Source: Prolixibacteraceae bacterium (GTDB taxonomy: Bacteria > Bacteroidota > Bacteroidia > Bacteroidales > Prolixibacteraceae). Taken from it: 64,000 nucleotides of DNA. A program made the position numbers and the translations under genes. Under the pieces are notes generated by a model, which saw nothing but the letters and a program-made list of their open reading frames with translations, was not told the origin of the DNA and did not search any database. Position 1 is the stretch's first letter. Each line of letters begins with the position of its first letter. Location of the stretch: assembly GCA_019163175.1 (NCBI GenBank), contig JAFLKN010000003.1, positions 434,001 to 498,000 on the forward strand, read 5' to 3'. Positions 36,024-45,673 of this stretch are shown in pieces.

Positions 36024-36055
36024 AATGTTTTATAGTATTTAAACAGTTTCGCCAT

Positions 36056-37294
36056 ATGCGTATTTCAAGAAGAAATTTAATCCTGATTCCGATACTTCTT
36101 TTTTTGATTGGCTCTGCCTCTTCTACTCAGGCTCAAACAAAACCTTTTCGTATTGTTGGTTATGTGCCCAACTGGATTGACGTCGCCGGATTTACTCAAA
36201 ACTTTGATTTCAGTCAAGTCACGCATATCAACTATGCATTTCAGAATCCTAATGCTGCCGGAAACCTGGTATCTCCAAATACCGGCTTGTCGGCTTTGGT
36301 CGAAAAGGCTCACGCCAAGAATGTAAAAGTATTGGTTTCGATTGGTGGTGGATCTGCGGCCGATGGTGAGGTAAAAAACAACTTTTTAAACCTGATCAGT
36401 ACCTCGCAAAAACGTGCCGATTTTATTCACAAGATTGTTGTCTACATCAATTTATATAAGCTCGATGGCCTGGATGTGGATGAAGAAGGACCAGCAATTA
36501 ATTCGGATTATGGTGCATTTATTAAGCAATTGGCCGATTCGTTGAAGCCTAAAGGGAAACTGCTGACAACCGCTGTGGGCTGGGGCGTCGAAAAAATACA
36601 GAATTCGACCTTGCCGCTTTTCGATTTTGTTATGCTGATGGCTTACGATTATACCGGAGACTGGGACCAGACACATCCGGGGCAACATTCGCCCTACTCG
36701 TATGCACAAAAAATGATAAAAGATCTGATCGCACGCGGTGTGAAAAGAGAAAATCTTTGTCTGGGCGTGCCCTTTTATGGTTACGGATTTTACAAACTAC
36801 CGGGAAGTTACAGCTACAAAACTATTTTATCGCGTTATCCGGAGGCCTGGCAGAAAGACTTGGTTGGAGATACCATTTACTACAATGGGACGAATACCAT
36901 TTGGAAGAAAACCAAACTTGCTATGGCCGAAACTTCAGGAATTATGATTTGGGAATTGTCTCAGGATGCCAATGGGAGCAAATCGTTACTTAAAATTATT
37001 AATCAAACAGTTGATTCGCTTACAACTACAGTTGCTCAAACTCCGGATTTAGATGCGCAATTTATAGTTTACCCCAATCCGGCCAAAACACAGTTGATTA
37101 TTGACAATCTGGGTTCTGAAAATCCGGTAAAAATTGAGATTCTGGCTATGAATGGCTGTACAGTGAAATCATTTGTATCCAAATTTTCAGAAGGAAAAAC
37201 CCGGATACGGTTGGGTTCTGTACCCTCAGGAAATTACATTTGCCGAATTACAACTTCAAAAGGTATTTACGCCAAACGATTTGTAAAAGATTGA
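36056..37294 (+). CDS. GH18 chitinase-like glycosidase with type IX secretion tail
   Basis: A 412-residue protein with an N-terminal signal peptide (cleavage near TQAQ, residue 27). The GH18 barrel shows VGYVPNW, VLVSIGGG, and the complete catalytic motif DGLDVDEE (Asp137, Asp140, Asp142, Glu144), followed by LMAYDYTGDW. Such enzymes cleave beta-1,4-GlcNAc polymers by substrate-assisted catalysis. Residues about 335-412 are a type-A T9SS C-terminal domain (FIVYPNPAKTQLIID, then GNYICRITTSKGIYAKRFVK), so it should be exported through the outer membrane by the type IX system. Chitin as substrate is inferred from the family. Confidence 0.92.
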   Translation: MRISRRNLILIPILLFLIGSASSTQAQTKPFRIVGYVPNWIDVAGFTQNFDFSQVTHINYAFQNPNAAGNLVSPNTGLSALVEKAHAKNVKVLVSIGGGSAADGEVKNNFLNLISTSQKRADFIHKIVVYINLYKLDGLDVDEEGPAINSDYGAFIKQLADSLKPKGKLLTTAVGWGVEKIQNSTLPLFDFVMLMAYDYTGDWDQTHPGQHSPYSYAQKMIKDLIARGVKRENLCLGVPFYGYGFYKLPGSYSYKTILSRYPEAWQKDLVGDTIYYNGTNTIWKKTKLAMAETSGIMIWELSQDANGSKSLLKIINQTVDSLTTTVAQTPDLDAQFIVYPNPAKTQLIIDNLGSENPVKIEILAMNGCTVKSFVSKFSEGKTRIRLGSVPSGNYICRITTSKGIYAKRFVKD

Positions 37295-37339
37295 ACTGAA
37301 TAAGCTGAACAACTCGTTGCTTTAACCGTTTCCCTGAAT

Positions 37340-38476
37340 ATGAAAAAATTGATTTTATCCGGAATGATTTTGCTGTCGGTACTCGCATGCAACCGGCCTC
37401 AATCGCCAAAGCAGACCAAGCCCGAAGAAAAGGCTGCTGCTGATACAAGTCTTTCGTGTTGCACCAAACTTCCTGCCCGGTTTCCCTCCGGAAGTGCTTC
37501 GGGCGCTGATTCTCTGACTACAACGAGAGCTGATCATTCAGAAATGGTACTGATTAAAGGTGGCCGCTTTGCGATGGGAGGCGACAGCGTTTGGGGACGA
37601 CCAGATGAATTTCCGCGCCATCAGGTTGAAGTTTCGGATTTTTACATCGACGAACACGAAGTAACCAACCGACAATTTAGAGCTTTTGTTGATGCTACCG
37701 GATACATTACCACGGCTGAACGAAAACCGGATTGGGAAGAGATAAAAAAACAGGTTCCGCCCGGAACGCCCAAGCCTGCTGACAATATGCTCGTAGCAGC
37801 ATCGCTGGTATTTACTCCGCCAAACCAACCGGTATCGCTCGATAATCCATACATCTGGTGGCAATGGGTTCCGGGTGCCGACTGGAAACATCCGGAAGGT
37901 CCGACAAGTAATCTGGAAGGGAAAGACGACTATCCGGTTGTACAGGTTTCCTGGGAAGATGCGTTGGCGTATTGTCGCTGGTCGGGGAAACGGCTACCTA
38001 CTGAAGCGGAATGGGAATTTGCCGCCCGCGGCGGACAAATGAAAGCCATTTATCCGTGGGGAAATGAACTGATCACCAAAGGAAAGTCCAAGGCAAACGC
38101 ATGGGATGGACATTTTCCGGATAAAAACACCAATCTGGATGGATTTGCCAGAACAGCGCCAGTAAAAAAATATGCTCCGAATCCGTATGGCTTGTATGAT
38201 ATGGCCGGAAATGTTTGGGAATGGACGGCAGATTGGTACAAAGCAGACTATTATGCCGAGTGTAAAAATAAGGGTGTGGTTCGTAATCCGCAGGGCCCTG
38301 AAACGTCTTTTGATCCGGATGAGCCTTTTGCTGAGAAAAGAGTAACACGGGGAGGTTCGTTTCTTTGCAGCGATCAGTACTGCTCCGGATTTCGCATTGG
38401 CGCACGAATGAAAACAAGCTGGGACACCGGACTGAATCATACCGGGTTTCGATGTGCAGTATCGGTTGCGCCGTAG
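37340..38476 (+). CDS. Formylglycine-generating enzyme-like lipoprotein with both catalytic cysteines
   Basis: A 378-residue lipoprotein (lipobox VLAC, Cys17). After a Ser/Thr/Ala linker, residues about 68-375 form an FGE-sulfatase domain: MVLIKGGRFAMGGDS, VSDFYIDEHEVTNRQFRAFV, VSWEDALAYCRWSGKRLPTEAEWEFAARGG (motif continues), MAGNVWEWTADWY. Unlike most bacterial FGE-like proteins it keeps both active-site cysteines (Cys343 and Cys348 in GGSFLCSDQYC), matching true FGE. It may convert a sulfatase cysteine to formylglycine outside the cytoplasm. No sulfatase gene is adjacent. It ends 7 nt from the convergent CNNM gene. Confidence 0.85.
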   Translation: MKKLILSGMILLSVLACNRPQSPKQTKPEEKAAADTSLSCCTKLPARFPSGSASGADSLTTTRADHSEMVLIKGGRFAMGGDSVWGRPDEFPRHQVEVSDFYIDEHEVTNRQFRAFVDATGYITTAERKPDWEEIKKQVPPGTPKPADNMLVAASLVFTPPNQPVSLDNPYIWWQWVPGADWKHPEGPTSNLEGKDDYPVVQVSWEDALAYCRWSGKRLPTEAEWEFAARGGQMKAIYPWGNELITKGKSKANAWDGHFPDKNTNLDGFARTAPVKKYAPNPYGLYDMAGNVWEWTADWYKADYYAECKNKGVVRNPQGPETSFDPDEPFAEKRVTRGGSFLCSDQYCSGFRIGARMKTSWDTGLNHTGFRCAVSVAP

Positions 38477-38483
38477 CGTTTTT

Positions 38484-39761
38484 CTACTTTTTCTTCGTAA
38501 TCAGTACCTTATCAATCTTGTTGTTGTCGATGTCAACCACTTCGATGATGCAATCAGATAAAACAACCTTGTCGCCCAATTCCGGAATTTTATTGATCTG
38601 GTTAAAAACATAACCGGCAACCGTAGAATAGTCGATCTCGTCGAAATCGATGTAGAAATCTTCAATCAGATCGACCAGCGTCTCAATTGGGGCATCGCCG
38701 CTGACTAAAACAGTTTGGTCTTCGCGCACAAAAACTTCCGGTTCAGGAGTTTCACCTTCTTCGGGTACGCTTCCAATGATGTTTTCAATGATGTCGTGCA
38801 GGGTAATAATTCCTTCGAAACTGCCGTATTCGTCGACCACAACAGCCATGTAATTTTGCTTTTCGCGGAACAAATCGAGCACCCGTTGCGCATCTGCATT
38901 TTCAGGAATAACAAGAGGCTCGGAAAGCAAAGAGTCGAGCGGTTCGGGTTTGGGCGAATAAAAATTAATCAAATATTCTTTGACATTGAGCACACCAGTA
39001 AATTCGTCGATGCTGTTGCGCCCAACGATGATTTTGCTGTGACGCAAATTCAGTATTTCTTCGTGTATCTCCTCCTTTTTTTGTTCGGCATCAATCCATT
39101 CCACATCTTTCCGGTGGGTCATAATGTGTTTGGCCTTTTTATCCGAAAAGTAAAATACCTTTTCATGCATCCGGTTTTGCTCCTCTTCAATTACGCCTTC
39201 GTTCGAAGCAAATTTCAGCATGTGCCGCAATTCCTGCTCGGTAACCTGTCCTTCTGATTGTTTTAAACCAATGATTTTATTGATCAGCTTTGTAGATAGA
39301 GCCAGCAAGCGCACAAACGGATAAAATACTTTGCTGAAATAGAAAACAATGGGCGCTACCCTTATGGATATTTTCTCGGGATTACTTAAGGCGATGGTTT
39401 TTGGAACCAGCTCGCCAATAACAATTGAAATATAAGTGATGGCCAAAACAGTAAGCGAAAGAGCTATTTCGTGTGCAAACTCGCGTGTAAGTTCAAACTG
39501 ATTGAAAAAAGGAGTGATGTCGTCGGCAATATTAACACCACCATAAACCCCGGTTACAATACCAATTAATGTGATGCCCACCTGAATGGCCGAAAGAAAA
39601 TTCTCGGAATTTTCGAGCAGTTTCATCGCAACTTTTGCACCGCTTTTCCCTTTGACCTTAAATTGTTCGAGGCGTGCTCTTTTACTCGAAATCAGTGCCG
39701 CTTCCGATAAGGCAAAAAAGCCATTCAATAAAATCAGAAATCCAAGTACAATAAGTTCCAT
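38484..39761 (-). CDS. CNNM/HlyC-CorC family membrane protein with CBS domains
   Basis: A 425-residue protein starting at the ATG at 39761 (the frame also allows a TTG at 39767). The N-terminal DUF21/CNNM domain has several transmembrane helices (LILLNGFFALSEAALISSKR, IVIGELVPKTIALS). Two CBS domains follow (IMTHRKDVEWID region and QNYMAVVVDEYGSFEGIITL), then a CorC_HlyC C-terminal domain (STVAGYVFNQINKIPELGD). Family members are linked to Mg2+/Co2+ efflux. No hemolysin activity is implied. Confidence 0.92.
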   Translation of the reverse strand: MELIVLGFLILLNGFFALSEAALISSKRARLEQFKVKGKSGAKVAMKLLENSENFLSAIQVGITLIGIVTGVYGGVNIADDITPFFNQFELTREFAHEIALSLTVLAITYISIVIGELVPKTIALSNPEKISIRVAPIVFYFSKVFYPFVRLLALSTKLINKIIGLKQSEGQVTEQELRHMLKFASNEGVIEEEQNRMHEKVFYFSDKKAKHIMTHRKDVEWIDAEQKKEEIHEEILNLRHSKIIVGRNSIDEFTGVLNVKEYLINFYSPKPEPLDSLLSEPLVIPENADAQRVLDLFREKQNYMAVVVDEYGSFEGIITLHDIIENIIGSVPEEGETPEPEVFVREDQTVLVSGDAPIETLVDLIEDFYIDFDEIDYSTVAGYVFNQINKIPELGDKVVLSDCIIEVVDIDNNKIDKVLITKKK

Positions 39762-39772
39762 CTTCAAACAAG

Positions 39773-41407
39773 CTAATTGAATTGCAAAGGTAATACAGTA
39801 TCTTCAATCTTCACAGCTTCAATGATTTTATAAACCGGGTAGGCATTAAAACCCTTCCCCCATTGCGGCAAAAGGTAACGATCCAGAAAATTCCAGGTCA
39901 GCAATCCATCGTTAGTTTGCGGCTCGAGCAGGTAAGCTGCTACATTGGCCAGCGGTTGCGAAGTGCGAATGACCAAGGTTCCGGCTTTAAAATTGGTAGG
40001 CTCACTTTGCCAGGTACCTGTTGCTGTTTCGTTGTAATGGCCCTGATTAAGCCGGGGCGCTGCTTTTAAATCTTTAATCTTAAATGTTTCCACAACAAAC
40101 GATTGAGGCTTGTTTAGTCGGCTAAGTTGAATACCATGTTTCTGAAACAGGTTAATAACCAAAGGATCTGAAACATTAAACAAATAAGCAAATGGAAATT
40201 TTACGCTTTTCGTAGCATCGTAACGGGCACGATAAGGAACATGAACGGTCTTCTTTCGATCCGTCTTTTTGTAAGTTTCTCTGCCATCTGCATCAATAAC
40301 AACATCAACTTCATACGTTTTAATCGTGACTTTATCCTCAATAAACTTCCCTGTGTACGTGATCGGAAACGAGTCTTTCGGAGTCGGATTCAGTCCTCTT
40401 TCGATGGTTTTCTGATCAGCTTTGCGGATTAATTCTTTAATTCCGGAAGCATTCGCCGCAGCGTAATCGGCAATTGAATTCAACAAACTGTAGCATCCCA
40501 AAACACGCGATTTATAATCTGCATACACGTAATTTTCATTCAGAATTGCCAGGCGGTTGCGAACACCGAGGTAATTAACCAGGTAACGCGGCTCCGAGGC
40601 GTATTCTTCCCAACCTTTTTCAGGCACTTTCATGTCGATAAATTCGCCGTAAAAACAGTTTTCAACTTTGTAGTCTTCGCGTAAAGTGGTGGCAACCTTT
40701 GGCATCATCTGCTTTTCCATGAAATCCATAAGCGAACGATCTCCGGCAGGATTCATCATCCAGCTAAAGGTAACAGGCTCTTCGTGATAGGAACCGTTGG
40801 TGGTGTGGCAATCGACAGTAATCTGCGGATCCCATTTGAGCAGAACATTTTTCACCAGGCCACTCATTTCGGGCGTTTCAAGTTTCAGTGCATCGCGGTT
40901 GATGTCGAGCATTTGCCCGTTGTAACGGAGGCCAACGCCATTCTTCGGGCCATTTTGGTGCGTGCGGTTTTTCACGCTGATCGCTTCATTTCCGTCAGGA
41001 TTAAAATTGGGGCAAATTAAAATGATCACATTCTTCAGAACTTCCTTTTTCATTCCCGAAATCAGATCGCGGGCAAACATCAGTGATGCTTCTTTGCCTT
41101 CTACTTCTCCGGCGTGAATGTTGGCCTGAATGTAAAGGATAATTCGTTTGTCGGCAGCGAGCTTTTGGGGGGATTTTATCATGGGGTTGGCAATGATCAG
41201 AAGCGGAATCTGACGTCCTTCATTAGAAACAGCCAGGGTTTCGACTTTTACAATGCCCGATTTTTTACTTATCCGCCCAATAAAATCATTGACATCCTGT
41301 TCGGTTGAAGTGGACTCGAAATTGGAACTTTCGGCTATGGTTAATGGTTGTGAAAAACACAGAAATGATGCGAAAATGAATGTTAGTGCCAGAAGAATCT
41401 TATACAT
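39773..41407 (-). CDS. Exported M14-family zinc carboxypeptidase
   Basis: A 544-residue protein with a signal peptide (cleavage near CFSQ, residue 19). The M14 zinc site is visible: the His and Glu in NIHAGEVEGKEA near residue 96, and a second histidine in ITVDCHTTNG near 205; NRDALKLETPE and NFNPDGNEA are also characteristic. It should remove C-terminal residues from peptides or cell-wall fragments in the periplasm or outside. A large C-terminal region of about 200 residues has no recognised domain. It lies 11 nt upstream of the CNNM start in the same direction and may be co-transcribed. Confidence 0.88.
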   Translation of the reverse strand: MYKILLALTFIFASFLCFSQPLTIAESSNFESTSTEQDVNDFIGRISKKSGIVKVETLAVSNEGRQIPLLIIANPMIKSPQKLAADKRIILYIQANIHAGEVEGKEASLMFARDLISGMKKEVLKNVIILICPNFNPDGNEAISVKNRTHQNGPKNGVGLRYNGQMLDINRDALKLETPEMSGLVKNVLLKWDPQITVDCHTTNGSYHEEPVTFSWMMNPAGDRSLMDFMEKQMMPKVATTLREDYKVENCFYGEFIDMKVPEKGWEEYASEPRYLVNYLGVRNRLAILNENYVYADYKSRVLGCYSLLNSIADYAAANASGIKELIRKADQKTIERGLNPTPKDSFPITYTGKFIEDKVTIKTYEVDVVIDADGRETYKKTDRKKTVHVPYRARYDATKSVKFPFAYLFNVSDPLVINLFQKHGIQLSRLNKPQSFVVETFKIKDLKAAPRLNQGHYNETATGTWQSEPTNFKAGTLVIRTSQPLANVAAYLLEPQTNDGLLTWNFLDRYLLPQWGKGFNAYPVYKIIEAVKIEDTVLPLQFN

Positions 41408-41709
41408 AGTGAATGAGTCTGGTTTGAAACAATAGGTTTGACAAAAGTAAAAATTTTCGGCACGGATTAATTGCCCTGACTTTACAGAAAGACTTGATTT
41501 TTGATTTATCCCACAGGATTACCGTCTTCGACGGAAATCATCCTGTGCTATTACAGATCGTCCTTTCAGGACTTTTAAGGAGCAAAGCCCCGATTTGCAA
41601 CAGCATAGGATGAAGTGGAACGTAGTTCTTTGATAATACGCCAAACTCGGAAAATAAAAAATCTCACGTGTGATAGCTCTGAAATAGAATTTAAACAGTC
41701 TCTGAACCG
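41408..41709. other. Intergenic stretch with a REP-like hairpin
   Basis: No gene seen. CACAGGAT (41513) and ATCCTGTG (about 41538-41547) with inner CCGTC/GACGG form a long hairpin, followed by GTCCTTTCAGGAC (41560-41572): a dispersed Bacteroidota intergenic repeat type. At 41691-41703 TTAAACAGTCTCT is a one-mismatch match to the end of the 33.5-kb element. Confidence 0.55.
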
Positions 41710-44232
41710 TTACAACTGAACTTTGATTTTTACCCTCAGGCCAAAGGACGGAGCGCCCACAGTAGATTTTGGATTAACGCGCCAAACCGACTCCAGCCTG
41801 AACATCTTAAAAATGTTTTCGACTCCGGCACCAAACTCGATATACGGATTGTCCATTTTAGATATCGTAACTGGAAACTCAACGATTTGCTGGTTCTTAT
41901 CACTCAATGACCCAACTATGGTTTTAAATGAAAATACTTCGCGCAAGCCGGTTTTCTTCAGCAATGGCAGGCGGTTGAACAAAAAGCCGTTAAGGTGATA
42001 TTCGAGGTAGGCATGCAGGTATTTGTCGTGCACATATTCCATGTAATTTAACATGTTGAAGTCGTAGGTATAAAGTCCGTACGTTTCGTTTCCGCGCGGA
42101 ATATCGAGCATCGTATATGGCAATTTCCCGAAATACATTCCACCTTCAACAGCATAATTAAATCCTGTTTGCCCGATCATAAAGTATTGCTCAATGGTTC
42201 CGAAAATCTTGCCATAGTAATTCTGCTTTCCGGAGTAAAACACCTGACCACCACCCAATAAAACATGAATAATCGGATAATCGGTTGCCATGTAAACACG
42301 AAGAAACTTGTCGTCGATCACCTTTTCTTTCCACGAAAAACGGGTATCAACACTAAAGTCAACTGCTGAAACACTATTTACCGGACTTCCATTCCGAAGA
42401 AACGGATAAAATTGAGGCGAGAAATGGCGGATATAATTCGCGCTGATTTTATTCATTAAACCAGGATACCATTCATATTCAAAAGAACTGGCTAATTTTT
42501 GTTCGCGAAAAAGTTCATCGAGCTCATCGCGTTTAAAAATCTGTGAAATAATATTGTTCTCGGTGGGCGACAGCGCATTTTCATACAGGAAAAGGAGTTT
42601 TTCGCTTTCACCGGCACGCACAATTTTGTCGTCGTACGCTATTTTTACAACCTTTCGGTAATTGGCCGGAAACTTGTAGCCAAAACCGGCAATTCCATTG
42701 ATTTTTTTATTCAGGAATCCGTAGCCCAGTCCGCCCCAAAACATGTACCGGGTGCTGATCTCGCTGCTTGTCCTAAAACCTGCGAACAAGTGAATACCTT
42801 CAACTTTATTGGTATTGATGGTATTGGTGTAAGGGCCGAATTCCAGTTTCCCCAGATCAAGGTAACTAGTCATTTTCATCCGGGTCATTTTGTCGGCAAC
42901 CTTCACTGCCGGAACCTGGCTCACCGAATCTATTGCTGCAGATATTTCTAATTCGCGTTGGTTCAATTCTTCCATTCGGTGTTTATTCCAGTAATTTTCG
43001 TCGCGCTGGGTTGCTCCCGGAAGTTTTAAGGTTTCGTAGTGGCCATTCCCGGTGATGAGTTTCACCTCATCGGGCTGATTTACTGTCACACTATCGATTA
43101 CCGCCGACTGGGTAAAGAATAGATTGATGGGCTTTTTTGATGGATTATTTTTTCCCGGGACATAGTCAAACACTGCGTCAATCTGGTTCCGCCGGTAAAA
43201 CGGGATTGAATCGTGAACCATCTGGTAATTGCTTTTCAACCTCATACTTTTCAGAAAATTCAGGTAGCTGGTTGTGGCCAGCGTTCCATCTATTTCAAGC
43301 AGCGAATAATTTTTGGTTTCGGTAGTGAGGTAACCTTTAAAAACTTTATCGCCCAAACGCCTCGGAAAAAATTCAATCCGGTATTGTTTTCTTCCGTTAA
43401 CAATAGTGCTGTCGGCCAGATAGTACTTGTAATAGAACCATCCGTTATCGGCCAACGGACTGACAAAGTTCTGCAAAAACAGATTGATGTAATTGTCGTA
43501 GAAATTAACTTCCATATCCAGGGCACTCGTGTAACCCGAAATCTCATAATCCTGAAGAACTCCAACTCCTGAAGTTTTATCGGCCAGCACCGTCGATTTC
43601 TGTTTGGCCGGATTTCGCTGAAATTCGTTAAAAACCAGCTGTTCAGAAAAATAAATAGGCAAATAGCGAGAACCATCACTGTTGGTTTTGAAAACCGACT
43701 GGTCTTTACGAAAAATACCTGATTGAATTAATTTCTCGCCCACATTGTTGAGGTGATACTCCCATTTGGTATATTTTCGGTACGAATAGCGCGGATATTT
43801 ATCAGGGTTATTTTGTTTTTTACGATCCGTCATTTCTTTCAGGATGCGCCTGACCGGTCCATCATCCGGTAGAATTGTTATTTCGGAAAGCTTTACCAAA
43901 TCCGGCTTTAGTTCAATCTGTAATTCGGTTGATTTACCTGAAATTACACCAATTGTTTTGTTGAGGTAACCTATTGTTGACAAGCGGATAGAATCGACAT
44001 GCTCTTTACTTGTGAGGTTGAAACCACCAAGTGTATCAGTTAAAACTCCAATTTGCGTATTTTTAAAAACTACACTAACATATGGAATAGGTTTTCCTGT
44101 TTCCTTATCGGTTACCTTGCCCCAAACATTCGTTGGCTGCGAAAAGCTATAACCGGCAATAAAAATCAATGCAAATAACAGAAGAAACCCATTACTAAAA
44201 CGGATTTGAGCTGAATAGAGTTTTCTGTACAT
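41710..44232 (-). CDS. DUF5686 outer-membrane protein with N-terminal carboxypeptidase-regulatory-like domain
   Basis: An 840-residue protein starting at the ATG at 44232, where a signal peptide follows (cleavage near YSFSQ); an upstream frame to 44316 would bury the signal. Residues about 30-110 form a CarboxypepD_reg-like fold (VWGKVTDKETGKPIPYVSV). The rest is the DUF5686 family (RYSYRKYTKWEYHLNN, then a beta-barrel-like C-terminal half with FGLRVKIKVQL as final strand). It is a probable outer-membrane protein. Function unknown. Confidence 0.88.
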   Translation of the reverse strand: MYRKLYSAQIRFSNGFLLLFALIFIAGYSFSQPTNVWGKVTDKETGKPIPYVSVVFKNTQIGVLTDTLGGFNLTSKEHVDSIRLSTIGYLNKTIGVISGKSTELQIELKPDLVKLSEITILPDDGPVRRILKEMTDRKKQNNPDKYPRYSYRKYTKWEYHLNNVGEKLIQSGIFRKDQSVFKTNSDGSRYLPIYFSEQLVFNEFQRNPAKQKSTVLADKTSGVGVLQDYEISGYTSALDMEVNFYDNYINLFLQNFVSPLADNGWFYYKYYLADSTIVNGRKQYRIEFFPRRLGDKVFKGYLTTETKNYSLLEIDGTLATTSYLNFLKSMRLKSNYQMVHDSIPFYRRNQIDAVFDYVPGKNNPSKKPINLFFTQSAVIDSVTVNQPDEVKLITGNGHYETLKLPGATQRDENYWNKHRMEELNQRELEISAAIDSVSQVPAVKVADKMTRMKMTSYLDLGKLEFGPYTNTINTNKVEGIHLFAGFRTSSEISTRYMFWGGLGYGFLNKKINGIAGFGYKFPANYRKVVKIAYDDKIVRAGESEKLLFLYENALSPTENNIISQIFKRDELDELFREQKLASSFEYEWYPGLMNKISANYIRHFSPQFYPFLRNGSPVNSVSAVDFSVDTRFSWKEKVIDDKFLRVYMATDYPIIHVLLGGGQVFYSGKQNYYGKIFGTIEQYFMIGQTGFNYAVEGGMYFGKLPYTMLDIPRGNETYGLYTYDFNMLNYMEYVHDKYLHAYLEYHLNGFLFNRLPLLKKTGLREVFSFKTIVGSLSDKNQQIVEFPVTISKMDNPYIEFGAGVENIFKMFRLESVWRVNPKSTVGAPSFGLRVKIKVQL

Positions 44233-44440
44233 GTTTTTTGTTTCCAGTTTCAGGAATAATTCGGGCAATTGTGTTTCTTGTTTTCTGTAGAAGTTATTGC
44301 CTGAACCATTGACCAAATTTGCCGAAAAAATCGGATCAATGAAATGAAACGTAGATTTTTTAGTCGTATGTTAAGTTTGTATGCTGTTTTTATTCCGAAC
44401 TTAAAGTCAGTTCCAAAATAATCTGTTCTGTCAATCCATT

Positions 44441-44962
44441 TTAAAACAGAAGCAATAAAACAGTGAACAGAATTCCAACGCCAACAAGGATCATTCCTCT
44501 ACGGAAAGTTTTGGTGCCCGGTTTAAACATCCAAAGCGACGAAATAGCCATGAACAAAACGAGTGCTCCAAAAACCAGATTGAACCAATGTGTAGCTTTA
44601 CTGCTTATGGCTTTATGAAAATTGATAAACTTATTAAAAGGAAAAATAACTTCTTTGGAGGTAAAAACGGCATCTCCGGATGTTTTGTTGTATGAACCGT
44701 TCTGGAAAAATACGATTTCACCTTCGGTTTTGGTCACTTTAACCTCGCGGATGCGTAGTTCTTTTCCAACATCTTCAATTGGCATTTCAGGTTTTAGCTG
44801 CTTCTCAACAGTAACTTCGTGTTTCAAAAAATCGGTGTTTCGGTAAATCAGCGCGATCCCGCTTAAGGCATAAATGACAATTAGCCCAAAAGTAAAATAA
44901 CCAATGTCGCGGTGTAAACCACGCATGTAGTAGTTAAATGATTTGCTTTTCTTCGCTTCCAT
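44441..44962 (-). CDS. PepSY-type membrane protein
   Basis: A 173-residue protein with three predicted transmembrane helices and a periplasmic loop. The arrangement RGLHRDIGYFTFGLIVIYAL (helix 1 with conserved His-Arg), loop IEDVGKELRIREVKV, then FINFHKAISSKATHWFNLVF matches the PepSY-associated membrane family, seen in proteins related to metal or haem handling and in peptidase inhibitors. The conserved histidines in helices 1 and 2 may bind haem (inference). Confidence 0.8.
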   Translation of the reverse strand: MEAKKSKSFNYYMRGLHRDIGYFTFGLIVIYALSGIALIYRNTDFLKHEVTVEKQLKPEMPIEDVGKELRIREVKVTKTEGEIVFFQNGSYNKTSGDAVFTSKEVIFPFNKFINFHKAISSKATHWFNLVFGALVLFMAISSLWMFKPGTKTFRRGMILVGVGILFTVLLLLF

Positions 44963-45025
44963 AGGATTAAATAAATTTTGTAAAACAGTTTAAACTAGCA
45001 GTTTCCTGATAAATACAAGAATGTG

Positions 45026-45664
45026 TTATGGCTGTTTGATCATCTCGAAGATAATTGGTTTAAGCCCACTGAAAAAAAACTCAACGGCAATAACCATCAC
45101 GATCAGTCCCATCAGCCGCATCATCACATTGTTGCCGGTTTGCCCCAGAAATTTGATGAGCCGTGACGAACTGTAAAGAATAAGATAGGTAACCAGCATG
45201 ACAACACTTATTGATGCAAAGAGTACCATTTTCAGTTCGAAAGTTGTGGCATCTTCCATCAGCACTATCGCATTGGTAATTGCCCCAGGACCACAAATCA
45301 TAGGTATTGCCAAAGGGGTAATCGAAATGTCGCTCACATAACTTTTCACTTCCGACTCTTTTATTTTTACCTGCCCCAAGCGCGCCTGCAACATGTCCAT
45401 GCCCATGATAAAGAAAATGACACCACCAACAATCCGGAAACTATTTACCGAGATGCCGAAGAAATTAAACAGCAGTTGGCCGGAAAGTGCAAAAATTACA
45501 ATGGTAATAAATCCAATAATCGATGCTTTTTTTGCCGTTGCATTCCGATGTTTTGTGTCCAACTCGGAAGTCATGGTCATAAAAATCGGCATCGTTCCAA
45601 GCGGATTGATCAGCGTGAAAAACGAGGTAAAACAGAGTAATCCGAATGAGATGGAATCTTGCAT
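45026..45664 (-). CDS. MarC-family integral membrane protein
   Basis: A 212-residue protein with six predicted transmembrane helices and the MarC family signatures: LCFTSFFTLINPLGTMPIFM near the start, GGVIFFIMGMDMLQ and ISITPLAIPMICGPGAITN in the middle. The family is called an NAAT/amino-acid-transporter-like group, but its role is unsettled; it does not confer multiple antibiotic resistance as first thought. It lies 9 nt after the CE7-type esterase gene and 63 nt upstream of the PepSY gene in the same direction. Confidence 0.93.
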   Translation of the reverse strand: MQDSISFGLLCFTSFFTLINPLGTMPIFMTMTSELDTKHRNATAKKASIIGFITIVIFALSGQLLFNFFGISVNSFRIVGGVIFFIMGMDMLQARLGQVKIKESEVKSYVSDISITPLAIPMICGPGAITNAIVLMEDATTFELKMVLFASISVVMLVTYLILYSSSRLIKFLGQTGNNVMMRLMGLIVMVIAVEFFFSGLKPIIFEMIKQP

Positions 45665-45673
45665 AGCTATTTT

